From Chrysoperla carnea (taxonomy: Eukaryota > Arthropoda > Insecta > Neuroptera > Chrysopidae), in assembly GCF_905475395.1 (NCBI RefSeq), contig NC_058341.1, positions 36,471,501 to 36,535,500 on the forward strand: 64,000 bases of DNA, given 5' to 3'. Positions 1 through 12,669 of the stretch are shown here, in pieces (position 1 is the first letter of the stretch; the number at the start of each line of letters is the position of its first letter). Made by a program: the position numbers and the translations under genes. The notes under the pieces are model-generated. The model saw nothing but the letters and a program-made list of their open reading frames with translations, was not told the DNA's origin and ran no database searches.

Positions 1-131
1 AATCGCCACCAAAAAACATATAAGCACATGTTTACCCGTCTCCAAAATACAAAGATTAAACAATATTTAAATGGAAGCTCCTACAAATATAAAAACATTC
101 CATTGATGCGTTCCAAGATGGTAATTATTAA

Positions 132-377
132 GCTCTAAGATCGAAATTGGTTAGTGAGCGCTCTAAAACGCTCACTGAGTGCTTTAATAGGCTGCAGGAC
201 GTTGTTTTCTTTTTTAGGGTTTTAATTATCCTATAAACGTCCTCTCAATTTTCCAGGGTTAAGCTATCACGAGCTCCTTATTTTGGAACTCGCGTTTAAA
301 AAGTAATCTGTTTTTAACAATTTTTCAAACCAAAATAAACATCTAAAACGCTCACTGAGCGATTTCGGTCTTGGAGC
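132..377. repeat. Foldback MITE candidate with about 29-bp imperfect inverted ends
   Basis: The left end (gctctaagatcgaaat, then ggttagtgagcg) is the imperfect reverse complement of the right end (cgctcactgagcgatttcggtcttggagc); about 22 of 29 positions pair by eye. A second motif, ctaaaacgctcactgag, occurs directly repeated inside each end (near 162 and 343). There is no ORF. The size of 246 bp and long inverted ends fit a non-autonomous DNA transposon. I could not delimit a target duplication. Confidence 0.45.
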
Positions 378-1701
378 CGAACATAAATAACATCAAAGTA
401 TTTCTAGATTCTACATAAACTCAGTATACTGTGTTGTGTAACAGCATAATTTGTTTTTCGATTAACTTCATTATCTTTGAAATGCAATACAACCGAGACG
501 ACTACTATAATAGCTAATGTATTTGTAAATGAAAAGTGATGTGTATGTTAGAGCAAAAACATAAATATAGTTGGATTAAATTCTGACCAGATAACTCCTA
601 GTTTCGTCATTGTTTTTTCTTTTTTTGTTTGCAACAAATACTTTATTTTTCAACTTGTAGCACTGAAATTACGATTTGTGTGCAACAAATGCGTATGCCG
701 ATGAAAACGCGGGAAAAAAGAGAGGAAATCTAATCCCAAATGGGTAAAAAATTGTTTGTTTCTACTCGAGTGCATTGACTTTTACACAATTTACACATTT
801 ATTCATTCAATTCGTTCAAAAAAGTTTAAACCATACTTAAACAACTCAGTTGATTTTTTCCTTGAATGAAAAGACAAAATACACCTACTTTATTATACAT
901 TTTAATGTGCTGTACTCTTTTATATGTCTATGGTATGTGCGTATGGATCAAGATGCTAAAGAAACATTTCCGTTAAATATTATTTATCTATGGGCGTTGC
1001 AAACTATAGTTCTTTTTTCTATCGGTAGATAGAGTCTTTCTTAGTATTTAAATCCAATAGATCAATGTGCCCTATAAGCACGAAAGTCTACAATCCATAG
1101 TTCAGACAGAACCTACTTCGAATAGTATTAATTTAACAATTTGTAAGAACGATTTTTAGGATATCGAAAACGCAGAAATCAGAGGCACAATGTTCTCTTA
1201 CTGTGTTACTGGCTCTTTTAGTGAAATGATTGTATTAATCTAAAGTTAAATTATACCAACAGTATGTGTACATTTTGTAAAATAAAGTAAATGACATCAT
1301 ATTATATTATATGTTTACTGACTCCTTTTTTCCATCACTGATTTATTCTAAGTAGTGACTAGATGACACAACAAACTACACAGACAAAGACTCTGCATTT
1401 GTGTATGTTTTGCTTTGTACGTATACATAAAGAGCAAAGTAAAATGCCCACGGTCATTATATAATACATCTATTCACATATGATAAACATGTAAATAATA
1501 GTATATCACTATTATCTTGATCATTTTCAATCTGGAATACAAAACTCAAAGAAATGACCAAAACATTAGTTACTTTCCCAATTTAGTAGTAGCTTAAGTT
1601 TTTGGCAGTCTACTTTTAGTTACGCTTAATATTTTTCGACACAACCTACATAAAAAGAATAGCAAGTGAAATTTACAAAATCTAAAAAACTCCCGATAAA
1701 T
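378..1701. other. AT-rich stretch, no gene seen
   Basis: Only a short 60-codon ORF occurs here, with no recognisable domain, no codon-like structure and no neighbouring exon signals. I see no RNA gene or element ends. Confidence 0.5.
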
Positions 1702-2020
1702 TTTTTGGGTACGGAAATATAAACTCGAATTTGAAACCTATCTAAGAACACTCTCCATTAAATTGCCTTTTTCCTTAAAGCTTTTTCCAAACTGAGCCGA
1801 TTTGGAAGAATTTTTTTGAATACGGAACCCTAAATTCGCACTTTAAATAGTTAGAAATAGTTAGATAGTTAAGAACACTCTCCATTAAATTACCTTTCAA
1901 ACAAAACCAAAAAAATCAAAATAGGTTCATCCATTTAGGCGCTACGACGCCATAGACAGACAGACACACACACACACATAGCGGTCAAACTTATGACACC
2001 TTTTTTTAGTTAAAATGATT
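1702..2020 (-). repeat. Dispersed repeat family B, copy 1
   Basis: This is an inverted-orientation copy of the repeat seen at 2640, 2900 and 11416. The landmarks are the CAGACAGACA(CA)n microsatellite, the 'rgttcatccatttaggcgctacg' type core just upstream, and the 'ctctccattaaatt' segment. It is non-coding. A similar repeat is, from memory, common in insect genomes. I cannot name the class. Confidence 0.55.
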
Positions 2021-2420
2021 CGGAACGGGCAGATTGTACTCCTGAACCTTCTACAGTATCTGAAGGTTTCGTTAAACGGTCGGTATCAGGTCTACATAGA
2101 ACTTTGTTAAATGGTATTGCCTCATCTTAAAATATAAAAATAATCATAGAGGAAGTTTGGGTACATTAGGGCGTATTTCATGGTACAATAACAAAATGTT
2201 ATCGTTACATTATCTAGAGAACAGCATCGTAAAATGTATGTGATTTAAACATTGAAATCCTTACATGTTTGTCTTATATCCATTACTCTGAGCAGACATG
2301 CAACAGCAAAACATGAAAGAGACTTCTTTTTAACCGACTGTCAAGGAGTATGTATGTATATTTGTTTGTAAATTTCTTTGTTACCTCGGATCGTCCAAAT
2401 AGCTCCAAAAAGTCTAAAAT

Positions 2421-2632
2421 AAAATAAATAATTAAAAAAATATAAACCCGATTGTGTTAAATAAAATCTGAGAAGCAAAGAAACAAGTCCTGCAGTTTTT
2501 TACATTTTTTTAAAAGTCGGGGCTCATTATTGGAAAAATTTGAGCTGGTCCAGATTTAATGGGCCTCGACTGTTAAAGTGGCTATGTAAACTACTGGACT
2601 TGTTTCTTTCTTTTCAGATTTTAATTAACAAA
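2421..2632. mobile_element. Palindromic MITE, family C copy 1
   Basis: The left half (aaataaaatctgagaagcaaagaaacaagtcc) is mirrored by the right half (ggacttgtttctttcttttcagatttta), with an inner pair of 'gtcgggg' and 'cctcgactgttaaagt'. The same palindrome occurs at 10149-10382 and 43580-43834. There is no ORF. The right outer end is truncated compared with copy 3. Confidence 0.65.
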
Positions 2633-2639
2633 GCACTTG

Positions 2640-2797
2640 AAACGTATATAAACTTGGTTAAATTACCTTTCAAACGGAACCAAAAACAAGTTAAAATCGG
2701 TTCATCCGTTTAGGCGCTACGGTACCACACACAGACAGACTCACACACATAGCGGTCGAACTTATAACACCCCTTTTTTTTAGTTCGGGGGTTAAAA
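2640..2797 (-). repeat. Dispersed repeat family B, copy 2 (partial)
   Basis: Reverse-orientation fragment carrying 'ttcatccgtttaggcgctac', the CAGACAGACT/CACACA tract, 'cttataacacccc' and the terminal 'agttcgggggttaaaa'. It abuts the MITE on its left and faces copy 3 on its right, so the two form a large inverted pair. Confidence 0.6.
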
Positions 2798-2899
2798 ACC
2801 ATAATAAATAATATTAAACCCCTTATTCTTTTTAAACTTAAGAAGCGAACCTACTGAAAAATTTTGGCTTTCTATACTGTCTGTTTACATAAATTTCTA

Positions 2900-3225
2900 T
2901 TTTAACCCCCGAACTAAAGGAAAGGGGTGTTATAAGTTTGATCGCTAAGTGTGTATGTCTGTCTGTGTGCCTGTCTGTCTGTCTGTGGCATCGTAGCGCC
3001 TAAATGGATGAACCGCTTTTGCTTTTTTGGTTCTGTTTGAAAGGTAATTTAATGGAGAATGTTCTTAGCTATGTTTCAAGTGTCCGTTTAGGGTTCCGTA
3101 CCCTAAAAATCTAAAAAATTTTCCATGATCTTCAAAATCAGCTCAGTTTGAGCTAGATATGTTTCAAGTGCGGGTTTAGGGTTCTGTAACTAAAAAATTT
3201 GTGGGGGGGGGGGGTTAAATTTGGT
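2900..3225 (+). repeat. Dispersed repeat family B, copy 3
   Basis: Begins 'ttttaacccccgaactaaag', followed by 'ggggtgttataagttt', a GTCTGTCTGT tract, 'gcgcctaaatggatgaacc', 'tttgaaaggtaatttaatgga' and two 'gtttcaagtg...gtttagggttc' blocks. It closely matches 11416-11790. It is non-coding, with a poly-G run near its end. Confidence 0.6.
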
Positions 3226-4206
3226 AAATTTCACCTTGTTACTCAAAAATATTGAGTTTTTTGAAGTCCCCCATTAAAGAATCCTTTCCGTCTTTTGCAA
3301 ACGAATAAAAGTATTAAGTATAATGTTCTTAATAAAAATTTTTATTTACCTCAAACAAAATAATTAAGCTTCTTTCATTATTAAAAGCATTAAATTAAAA
3401 TGAACATATTGAAATAAATATAATTCAACCGCAACCATTAGGTAATAATAATAATAATGGATGAAGTAGGTACCTACCAAGCAAGCACATTGATATTCAC
3501 AATGGTGGAGCTATAAAGGACAAGGAATAATATTAAATATAAATACCTGTTACACTTCAATGAAGAGCTATAATAAATTTTTTTTGTATTCTATGTATAC
3601 TTAAAATTACAATAAATATAATAAAATATATTATATACAATACGTTTATTTCTGAATTACCTGTATTCGTACCGTGCGTGAGTTTTATAATAGCCGTTTC
3701 CATGGTAACGATACACGACTTTAATTACAGAATTGTATGGATGCATATATAATTGTATGGATTGCATTTATGACTTACATTGAAAATTTAATATTATTGT
3801 CTCACAAATTTGAATAAATAATTATGATAATTTACATTTGAAAAATAATATTGCAATTTGATTTCATATTTTGACAATTTTTAATGCATTAAGTTTAATT
3901 AATTAGTGTTTTTCAATAATTTTAATTTAACATTTTCTATAACATTAACATGTAAAGAACGGCAAATTGGTCATAAAAGCCTCCTTTATCGCCGAAATTT
4001 TTCACTGGAAGCGCTGGCATCGATTTTATTGTCCCTATCATGACTACGCACACAACGAATAGGCACTTCCAAAAAAAATGTCATCTCAGCTATCGAAACC
4101 GTTTTTTAAACGTTCATGTAATTAAAAATTTAATGTTAAAGTTTAAATTTTTGCAAGGTAATATACATCTCTTATGAATGGTTTTGAATCCAAAGAGTTT
4201 ATATTA
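3226..4206. other. AT-rich stretch, no gene seen
   Basis: No ORF above background and no inverted ends. It contains a short AAT run (near 3447). Confidence 0.5.
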
Positions 4207-4462
4207 ATAGAGAACGCGATGGATCTGCTAGCCTGTAAGTGGATTCGATATGATGAATGAGATACCAAGATAACGTGCAACTTCCGAATAATTAATTATA
4301 CAATTTCTTTAAAATTCAAAAGCACTGAATACAAATAGAGAACGCGATGGATTTGCTAGCCTGTAAGTGGATTCGATATGATGAATGAGATACCAAGATA
4401 ACGTGCAACTTCCAAACAATTAATTATACACTTTCTTTAAAATTCGGAAGCACTGAATACAA
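4207..4462. repeat. Tandem duplication of a 128-bp unit
   Basis: Two head-to-tail copies (4207-4334 and 4335-about 4462) share 'atagagaacgcgatggat', 'ctgtaagtggattcgatatg' and 'gataacgtgcaacttcc', with only a handful of substitutions. A 15-bp piece of the same sequence (gaacgcgatggattt) also appears near 54102, so the unit derives from a dispersed repeat. Confidence 0.75.
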
Positions 4463-4983
4463 GATATCTAGATTTAAGCATACTGTATATATACCTTTTA
4501 TAACAATTGTAAAATAGCACTTCAAATAACTTTCAATAACTTGTGACGAGTATAGGTATATACGTTTTTTTTAAAAAAATGTCTATTTGCACTCTACTAA
4601 TGTATAACTAAAAACTCACAAAATTTTCACGTTAAACGTCTGGTAATGAATATCATGTTTAGCGTGGGATCTTTTTATGGTAATTTTACATTGGTAAAAA
4701 CAATACTTAAGGATAAAATCTGTTCCGAATAATTACCGGTCTCGAGCTTCGCAGAACTCAAATTTAGAAACTAATGAACTGGCAACATCATACCTTCCAT
4801 GATTCATTACGTACTCGTAACTAAAATTTCGAAACTGAAATCATAGATGAAATTAAGCGCTAACTTCAATGAAAAGTCATTATGAATGCGAATGTATCGA
4901 GAAACCGTTTATAATTAACACTTTATACACTTTAATTATAATTAAAGTGTATTTTTAGAAAAAAAAAACTAATGAAGAAAAAA

Positions 4984-5500
4984 CAAGTGAAAACAAACAA
5001 ATGAGTTAATTGTTGAAAAACCATGTATAAACAGTGTTTATTACACTATCACATTACACATACACAAATGTCACACATACATATAACTGATATACCCATA
5101 TAATACTATACAATTTGCGCATAATTTGCCCTCTCACGGGTAAACAGTGACGTATACGAAAAAATGTTTCCAACAAATGTTGTTTATTTTTTTATAAGGA
5201 TAATTTTTTACATTTGTTCTATCTCTAATGGTTTACAAGATGGGTCCTACAGACCCAAGACCCAATTGACCTATGTTGCTCATTTACGAACTTGTCCTCA
5301 CTTTTTACGTACTCAGCACGCTATAAAAATTTTAGCTAGATATCTGTTTTCGATTTTAAATAATCGTGATGACAGACGGGCAGACAGACGACAATACCAA
5401 AAACACCTATACCAAAATTTTGTATAAGTATTTTTAAGCGTTATAAACTTGGGGCTAAACTTAATAAACCTTTGTATATTTCACATACATGGTATAAAAA
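4984..5500 (+). repeat. Dispersed repeat family A, copy 1 (near full length)
   Basis: The order of conserved blocks is: 'aagtgaaaacaaacaa', 'ttaattgttgaaaaacc', 'tgccctctcacgggtaaaca', 'gtttatttttttataagga', 'aagatgggtcctacagaccc', a 'gacagacgggcagacagac' tract, 'aagcgttataaacttggggc', and the terminal palindrome around 'catacatggtataaaaa'. The same order is found at 13745-14254 and elsewhere. The 87-codon ORF inside it is not conserved between copies and is not taken as a gene. Confidence 0.65.
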
Positions 5501-6765
5501 CATATTTTGAGCCAATGTATGTTTTACGTAGATATCTTACGCATAAAATTTCTTATAAAGCTTTAACTATCTATTTTCACCTTTGTTTATATTTGGGAAC
5601 ATAAGCGCAATAAATTAGTTGCAAAAAATATTATTTTCTAGTCCCTATTCGGAATGCTTTGAGCTTTTTTTTTATTTATGGGACCAGGCCCTATGAAGTT
5701 TAATTTATTATATAGCTTTAAAAAAGTATAATATATTATGAATAATATAAATACAAAGACTATTGCGTTATCAAATTTCACATCATTTGCCATCACTTAC
5801 CTCCCTTAATTTGTACTCATTTTTAGCCCCGTTATTCGATGAGTTTCAATATAACACGAAACACGCCTTCCATCAATTCTGTTACAAAATGTTTAAGGGA
5901 AAATTTCAAGTAAATTGGACCAAGGAATCACGTTACCCCATTTTTCATTTCCTTTGGATAAGAATTTAGCAAAATCCTTTCTTAACCCATGCCTACTTCA
6001 TACAAAAAAACACTCCAAGTTTCAGGGCACTACGATCAGCCGTATAGGTTGTGCGTTGATCTGTCAGTCAGTCATTCAGGACAAAGCATTTTATATGTAT
6101 ATTTCTGTATAAGTAAATGAATAAGCATCTATCACCAGCTCTGATAGACTTTTCTATCACTATCACTGACAGCCAAAAAAAACATACTTATTTTCGCTGA
6201 CATAGCTCAACTTCAATCTAATTATTGCGAAAGTACAAAGAATCTACAGAAGAAAGTCGTATGTGCACGTTCAGATTTTTGTATATAGTTCTCTGTAGTT
6301 TTAATCGTATCGTAATTAACTTTTTATGGTAAATAATACTACAAGAATTTACAAAAACCAATTAAAGTAAAAAAGCATTATTACACTCTTATTCCATCCG
6401 GATCATCAATTGTGCCGTATAAAAAGGATACCATGTTAACGTATAACTACCAATAGAGTTTTTATAAAATTGTGACTACTAACTACTGAACTAGCAATGT
6501 GGTAGAATTAAATGATATAATCGCATCGGGTGTGGTTTTAAAGGTACTTGTAAGTAAACTTAATAAAGAAATAAAATAGATAAAAGTAATAAATAAAATT
6601 GTGATTGTGAGAATGAATAAATTAATATCAAATATAATAATAAATACATTAACCATCAATTAATTTATGGTTTTATTTAATTTATTTATTGGTTAAGAAA
6701 AAAATAAGCTGTTAAGAAACATTATGGTACAGGTCCATGTTTTTCCATACATTTCACAAAGTGAA
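5501..6765. other. No gene seen
   Basis: AT-rich. The only ORFs are of 65-68 codons, overlapping, without recognisable domains or splice context. Confidence 0.5.
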
Positions 6766-6955
6766 TAATAATAATGGGGTTTAACCTCCGTTTCTCTGAC
6801 ATATACACCTATAACAGAGGCCATCCACATCGTTATTTGTTAATCTTTATTTATTTAACTACATCCATATTTACAGTTACATTTATGATTTGGGTGGAAT
6901 CGGTTACTTTATTCTTATCCAAGCAACGACAATGTGATCAATTCTACCGCCCTCC
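6766..6955 (-). mobile_element. SINE family 1, 5'-truncated copy
   Basis: Read on the minus strand it ends in an (ATT)n tail and matches the body of the complete SINE at 52452-52702. Shared blocks are 'ggtggaatcggttactt', 'taacagaggcca' and 'gtttaacctccgtttctctg'. The tRNA-like head is absent. Confidence 0.7.
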
Positions 6956-8878
6956 TTAACTCATTAATTAAACTTGAAGGTGCCTTGAATCAATAATGCC
7001 CATTGAATCAGTTTTCCAAATATTTTTTAATGCGTAAGGTAAATAAAAATCACGCAGTATGGCCTTGTACTATAAAAGTAATCTGGCTTGTTGATTATTT
7101 TTGATACGTGTCTAAGTTTTAAGATTTTGTTCATTTTCTTTGTTTTTTTATAATATAATCTTGTTCTATAAATATTACCACCTACACTTCACTTAATTAG
7201 TAACGGCAGGATTTAAGTATCAAAAATTGTTTGTTAAATATAAATTTGGATTGAGAAAAATGAAGGAAAAAAAATATTAATAGAAAAAACAATCTTCTAC
7301 AACAACAGCGATTTATAGAATGAGAATGCTATAATTGTGCAATTAGTTAATGATAATGATATAAATAAGAGATAAACTTAGTATAATTAATGTTATAGAG
7401 ATAATTATAATAATTAATTAATGGCATACGATTATGCAGTCCTTACTTGTACTTGTGAAATCAAGCCAAAAAACAAAATATTTCACGGAAAGATTGCTCG
7501 AAAAAAAAAAAAAAAAAATCGTGGTGCAGGAGCTGCGGTTAGATAAGCGAATACCCTCAGAGATTGAAAAAATTACACATTTTTCTTAAAATCGAATATT
7601 GCATTTTTAATTTTTCAAAAATTTTTATTTCGAAAACTAAGCTTAAAACTGACCAAGCAAAATATTTTGGTTAAAACCGATCAACCAATACAAACATATT
7701 TTTTATTTTGAAAAAATTCAAAATTTTGTACTTTGTGGACCCCCCCACTCCTTGTTTATCAGTCGATTTTTCTTATTAACGAACTTGACCTTTCAAATAC
7801 CAAAACCTTTCTTGATACCAAATTTTATTCAAATCGGACTTAAATTGCGACCGCTAAAGAGTTTACAGACAAATAGCTCCATTTCCTTCGGTAATTCGCA
7901 AAAAGTATCTGTCGATTTATTGAAAATTTTTCCGTCAGAAAATTGAATAAAACATTTTCAAATATATCCAAATATATCATAACACAATTTAAACAAAAAA
8001 TTTATGGTTTTTTGATTGTGGACATCTTTTACGTCATGGTTTTTTGCCATCTTCAGGGGAAGATATAATTTTCGAATTTGTTATTGACCATTAAATACAT
8101 AAACTTCTACTACAATGATTCTGCCACTTATGATTTGTGAGATTCTGTGATGGATAGTTTTTCATATTTTTTATACTATAATAATATAGATTTCACATTT
8201 TTGAGAAAAAAAGACGAAGGAAAGTTGTCAATATAAATTGTTGATAAATAAATTGTGTAACTATGTGTAATAATAGTTGCTCTTTAGATAGGATAAGAGC
8301 TTTGCTTGATGTTATTATAAGAGTTTTTGTTGTGAGAAGAGAGAGGATGCAGAAAGCTATTTGTATTATGGTTGGACGACAACCTCTATCTAAAATAATT
8401 GACGACATTCAATTCTGTCAGAATTCAAACATTGTGAACATTCTCCAAGTAGCCATCATCATGATTTCACTATATCCCTCTATATATATGTAACCAAACT
8501 AATGTATAGCTCCCATAAAATGATTATGGATGGAATGGGTTTGGTTAAGGGGGATAATGACGGTATATTCAATATTTTCTATATATATAACAATACCTGT
8601 AGATTGAATGACTGTCCTCTCTTAAGATAAATTGTTCAAAGTTAATGCATTATTATTAGATTATTGTTATGATTATGATTATTTTATTGAACCATTTTAA
8701 ACACTGCAAGCTCTGTCTCTGATTCGGTTCACGAAAAAGTTGTGTCAAGTGTACTGTCAACCATGCTATCATGCCTTTCACCTACAGAGTGATTTATTTT
8801 AAACTAGCTCCTTTTAGTTTTGTAACTATACGTTTTTTTAACTAGTACAATTCCAGTGTTTAAGTTAAATTGTTTAAA
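6956..8878. other. No gene seen
   Basis: AT-rich, with a poly-A run at 7501-7518 and scattered small ORFs (at most 76 codons) lacking family features. I see no RNA gene or clear element end. Confidence 0.45.
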
Positions 8879-9062
8879 TAATAATAATAAAGTTTAATCT
8901 CCGTTCTTCATACCACGTCTATAACAGAGGCCACACACATCATTATTTTTAATCTATATTTATTTGTTAAACTACATCCGAATATACAATTAATTTTATG
9001 ATGTGGGTGGAGTCGGTTACTTCGTTTTCATCCAAGCGACGACAGTGTCAGTAATCAATTTA
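8879..9062 (-). mobile_element. SINE family 1, second truncated copy
   Basis: Starts on the + strand with (ATA)n, then 'aagtttaatctccgttctt', 'taacagaggccacacacat', 'gatgtgggtggagtcggttac' and 'tccaagcgacgacagtgtca'. It has the same body as 6766-6955 and 52452-52702. The tRNA-like head is missing. Confidence 0.7.
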
Positions 9063-10148
9063 CCCCCCATTTTTTTGTTCACACGAACCTACAACCCACA
9101 ACCTCTCAAAAAGTAGTCAAAGCAAGTTAATACGCCTTACCAAACTCGCCTACTAGATTAAAATCAGTTAAAATTGCTAAAAAAAAACTCACAAACATAA
9201 AAAAGGATGACATTTTTTATGGGAAAATAAAAACGCCTTCAATGAAGTAGGGCTTGGCGCGAGGCTACAAAAGGTGGCACGAGTGACAGTTTCTAAATGA
9301 TCTTAAAGTTAATTGTGCAAGTAAGTCTGCAAAAATTACAGTCCGTTGATTTCATATATAATTTCTGCAGAAAGCGGAAATTTTAATAAAAAAGAACAGC
9401 TTTGAAACTCTCAATAGCCAAAGAATATGAAAAAGATGCAAAGACGATGCTAAAAAGAAAGTTCACAGCAGATGAATCGACCGAAGACATCACTTCTTTA
9501 TTATCTAGTCGGGAAAAATTTTGATTGCCAGTTCATCTGGTAATTATAGACAGACTTGTGGTTGAACTTCAAAGAAGGCGAAGTTTTGTATTTACAAAAT
9601 TGTTTTTTCATTAATGTTCCTACTATTAATGTACCTACGTTCTTATGCAACAACGATAGCTTGCTCAGAGAACTGCTCCAAACAATCAACCCGATTTTAT
9701 AGGTTCTAAAAAATAAAGAACTTGAAACTAAAGAACTAAAAAAAGGGTCTTTATTGATTGATTTTTATTACGGAAGATACTAATTTTTGAAACTTCCAAC
9801 GAGTGCAAAACTTATCAATCCGTCTCTGTATGCACAAGAATAGTATCATCACCTTTATATTTTGTAATAATACAAAAATTTAATCAAAGTTGAGTGAAAG
9901 GATTCATAAAATAACAATTCGTATTTTATGATTCTGAGTTGTTTATCCCAGTAAATTCAAGTGCGTTCGTTGGTGAATGCATAGGTACTCAAGGGACAAT
10001 ACGATGATGATTTTTACTCAATAACTTTTTATTGATTTAAGAATTTTTATTTACACCATGTATTGGAAATAATTTTGTAGAGAGATTTTCAATAGAAAAC
10101 TACAGAAGTGTTTATATACTCCATAAAATACCATCAGCTTATTGAAAA
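9063..10148. other. No gene seen
   Basis: AT-rich, only one ORF of 62 codons (minus), with no recognisable domain. Confidence 0.45.
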
Positions 10149-10382
10149 AATAAATAATCCAAAAATTAAAAACCTGACTGCGTTAAATAACATCTGAAAA
10201 GAAAGAAACAAGTCCAGAAGTTTACATAGCGACTTTAACAGTCATTATTAGCAGAAATGAGTCAGTTTAAATTTTAATCGGCCCCGATTGGTAAAGTCGT
10301 TATGAAAACTTCTGAACTTGTTTCTTTCTTTTCAGATTTTATTTTACGCAATTGCGTTTTTTATTTTTTGTTTTATTTTAGA
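10149..10382. mobile_element. Palindromic MITE, family C copy 2
   Basis: Left arm 'gcgttaaataacatctgaaaagaaagaaacaag' and right arm 'cttgtttctttcttttcagattttattttacgc' are reverse complements, with an inner 'gcgactttaacagt' and 'taaagtcgttatga' pair. It is almost a perfect hairpin of about 230 bp and is non-coding. A 61-codon ORF that crosses its right arm is a by-product. Confidence 0.7.
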
Positions 10383-11415
10383 CATTTTAGTGTCCGAGCA
10401 ATAAACAAATCCTCTTATTATACTATATTAAAACTTTTTTTAATTGCCTTTATTTCGATACCCAACTCGATAGGTTTATTTTTATAGGTCCACTTTTAGT
10501 TCACGTCGTTTAATTTAGTTTTTTTTTTTTTTTAAATCGTTATAATCCTAAAGATCCTGATCAGTAGAAACCGGGAAAACGTCTCCTGATCAGGATAGTT
10601 TTATTAAATTATTGTATTGTCATCGGACCTTGATAAGGAGTGAAAATCACGCTCAAAGATTCTGTAACATATAGACACGCATACGTGCATACATTTTTGT
10701 GTGCTATGAACATCTATAAAACGTAAAAATGTTACAATATTGAAAACAATCCTTTCAGGAGTGAATAGTTGAATGCCAAATTAAAAATTAAAGCTAAACA
10801 GAATTGAAATCATAATCACAGAATCTTTCGAAAACTGATCAATTAAACATCGTGAATATTGTTTTAATCACTGTCTCATATAACGTTTGAACGAAGAACA
10901 AAGTGTAATCAAAAGCTTCTGAAAGTTAAAGTAAATCACCTGGAGCATTATGTTTGGATCGAAATACAAAGAAAAGTATGGATCTACATACTGTATCGAC
11001 GTAGAATGCAAAAATTAAGGATGTATTTTATAAAAGGCAAACATTAAAATTCATATTTCAGTAGAAAAACCAAGTAATTAAAAATAATTATTTATTTAAA
11101 AATTTAATATAAAAGTTAGTTATATTAAATATTATTATTATGGAATTTTTAATATTCATATGTTATTCGACGTACGACATTAAATATGGGTTACAACACA
11201 AGCTAAATATTTTTAATAGCGGTTGGTTGGTTGTTTCTACCATATTTAAAGAATTTGTGAATATTAAATATTATTGTTAAAAGAGAAATAAACGAAATTA
11301 ACTGTGGGCAGTTTATTAGGTCAGAAACGGTATTTTTTTGACGCCAGTCTGCTGCATATCATTCTTAGAGTTATTTAGGGGAAAGACGTCAATTTAGAAT
11401 CGCTATCTATATATA
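10383..11415. other. No gene; short inverted repeat and a dispersed fragment
   Basis: An inverted pair (cctgatcag and ctgatcagg) lies at about 10555-10597. Just after it, 'attgtcatcggaccttgataag' recurs near 36180 as 'attgtcatcggtccttgataag', so it belongs to another dispersed repeat. I saw nothing else. Confidence 0.4.
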
Positions 11416-11790
11416 TTTTTAACCCCCGAACTAAAAAAAAGGGGTGTTATAAGTTTGACCGCTATGTGTGTGTGTGTCTGTCTGTCTGTGGCATCGTAGT
11501 GCCTAAAAGGATGAACCAATTTTGATTTGTTTAGCTTTGTTTGAAAGATAGTTTAATGGAGAGTGTTTTTAGCTACGTTTCAAGTGCAAATTTAGGGTTC
11601 TGTACCAGAAAAAACTAAAAATTAGCGATGATCTTCCAAATCGGTTCAGTTTGAAAAAGACTTTAAGGAAAAAGGGAATTTAATGGAGAGTGTTCTTAGA
11701 TATGTTTCAAATACGAGTATAGGGTTCCATATCAGAAAAATTAGTTGGGGGCTTTTAAATTTTGTAAATTTCACTTGTTTATTGTGAAAT
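11416..11790 (+). repeat. Dispersed repeat family B, copy 4
   Basis: Begins 'tttttaacccccgaactaaa', then 'ggggtgttataagtttgacc', a (GT)n/GTCTGTCT tract, 'gcctaaaaggatgaacca', and two 'gtttcaa...agggttc' blocks. It matches copy 3 along its length. A short partial copy of the 5' end follows at about 11929-11972 ('actcccgaaccaaatagag'). Confidence 0.6.
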
Positions 11791-12399
11791 TAACTTTTTT
11801 CATTCTAATATAAATTTGATACATGTGTTTGCAATCAGTGACAGACATTTACCAAAATAGGAATATTTGAATATACCGGGACGCTATTTGTTCATCAATG
11901 TTCATTTAATATCCTCGAATTACCATTTTTTACTCCCGAACCAAATAGAGGAGTGCTATAAATTTGAGAACTGTATGTGTGTATATTCTCAAGGTTTCAA
12001 AGAGTTGAATACTCTGATTTTTTGTATCCCAAAAAATTTGTTAAATAACTAATTTTAAACATGAATTTATTGATTCAGCAAAAGAATATTGAAAAGACAA
12101 CTCAAGTACTGAACTTCTTTTTTGTATGATTTCCTTAATCTACAAAAAAATTTTTCTCCTTTATTATAAAATAGTTAACACAAATTACCTAAATAAGTAG
12201 AAAATATAAGTTTTTCTTTGATAAAATACAAGAAAAATGGGAAGATATACACCTTAACCCAACAGTATGAAAGTATTCGATGTACAATGTATATAATACA
12301 CTACCGTCGAGAAGTTTCGAAACATTATTACAAGTTATTGAAAGCTTCTGAAAAGTATTTTATACTTATATTTGAACTTAAAAAAATTAAAAGATTACA
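11791..12399. other. No gene; scrap of repeat B
   Basis: Contains the scrap of family B at about 11929-11972. The two ORFs (61 and 82 codons) show no recognisable domain. Confidence 0.4.
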
Positions 12400-12608
12400 C
12401 TGCGCACGCTATCAAAATTTCAACTGGATAGGTATCTCTTTTCGTTTTAACAGACGGGCAGACTGACGGACAGCCGGGAACGGACTAATTAGGTGATTTT
12501 ATGAACACCTATGCCAAAATTTTGTTCGTTGCATCAATATTATTAAGCATTACAAACTTGGAACTAAACTTAATATACTATCACATATTTGATATACATG
12601 GTATAAAA
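12400..12608 (+). repeat. Dispersed repeat family A, copy 2 (3' part)
   Basis: Starts at 'gcgcacgctatcaaaatttc', then 'cagacgggcagactgacgg', 'ggactaattaggtgatttta', 'tatgccaaaattttgttcg', 'gcattacaaacttgg', and ends in 'gatatacatggtataaaaa'. Only the 3' half of the family is present. Confidence 0.6.
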
Positions 12609-12669
12609 ACTACAAAGTTTTAATTAACTTCCCATTATAGAAAGTTGTAATAGGTCTGATTTTCGAAAC

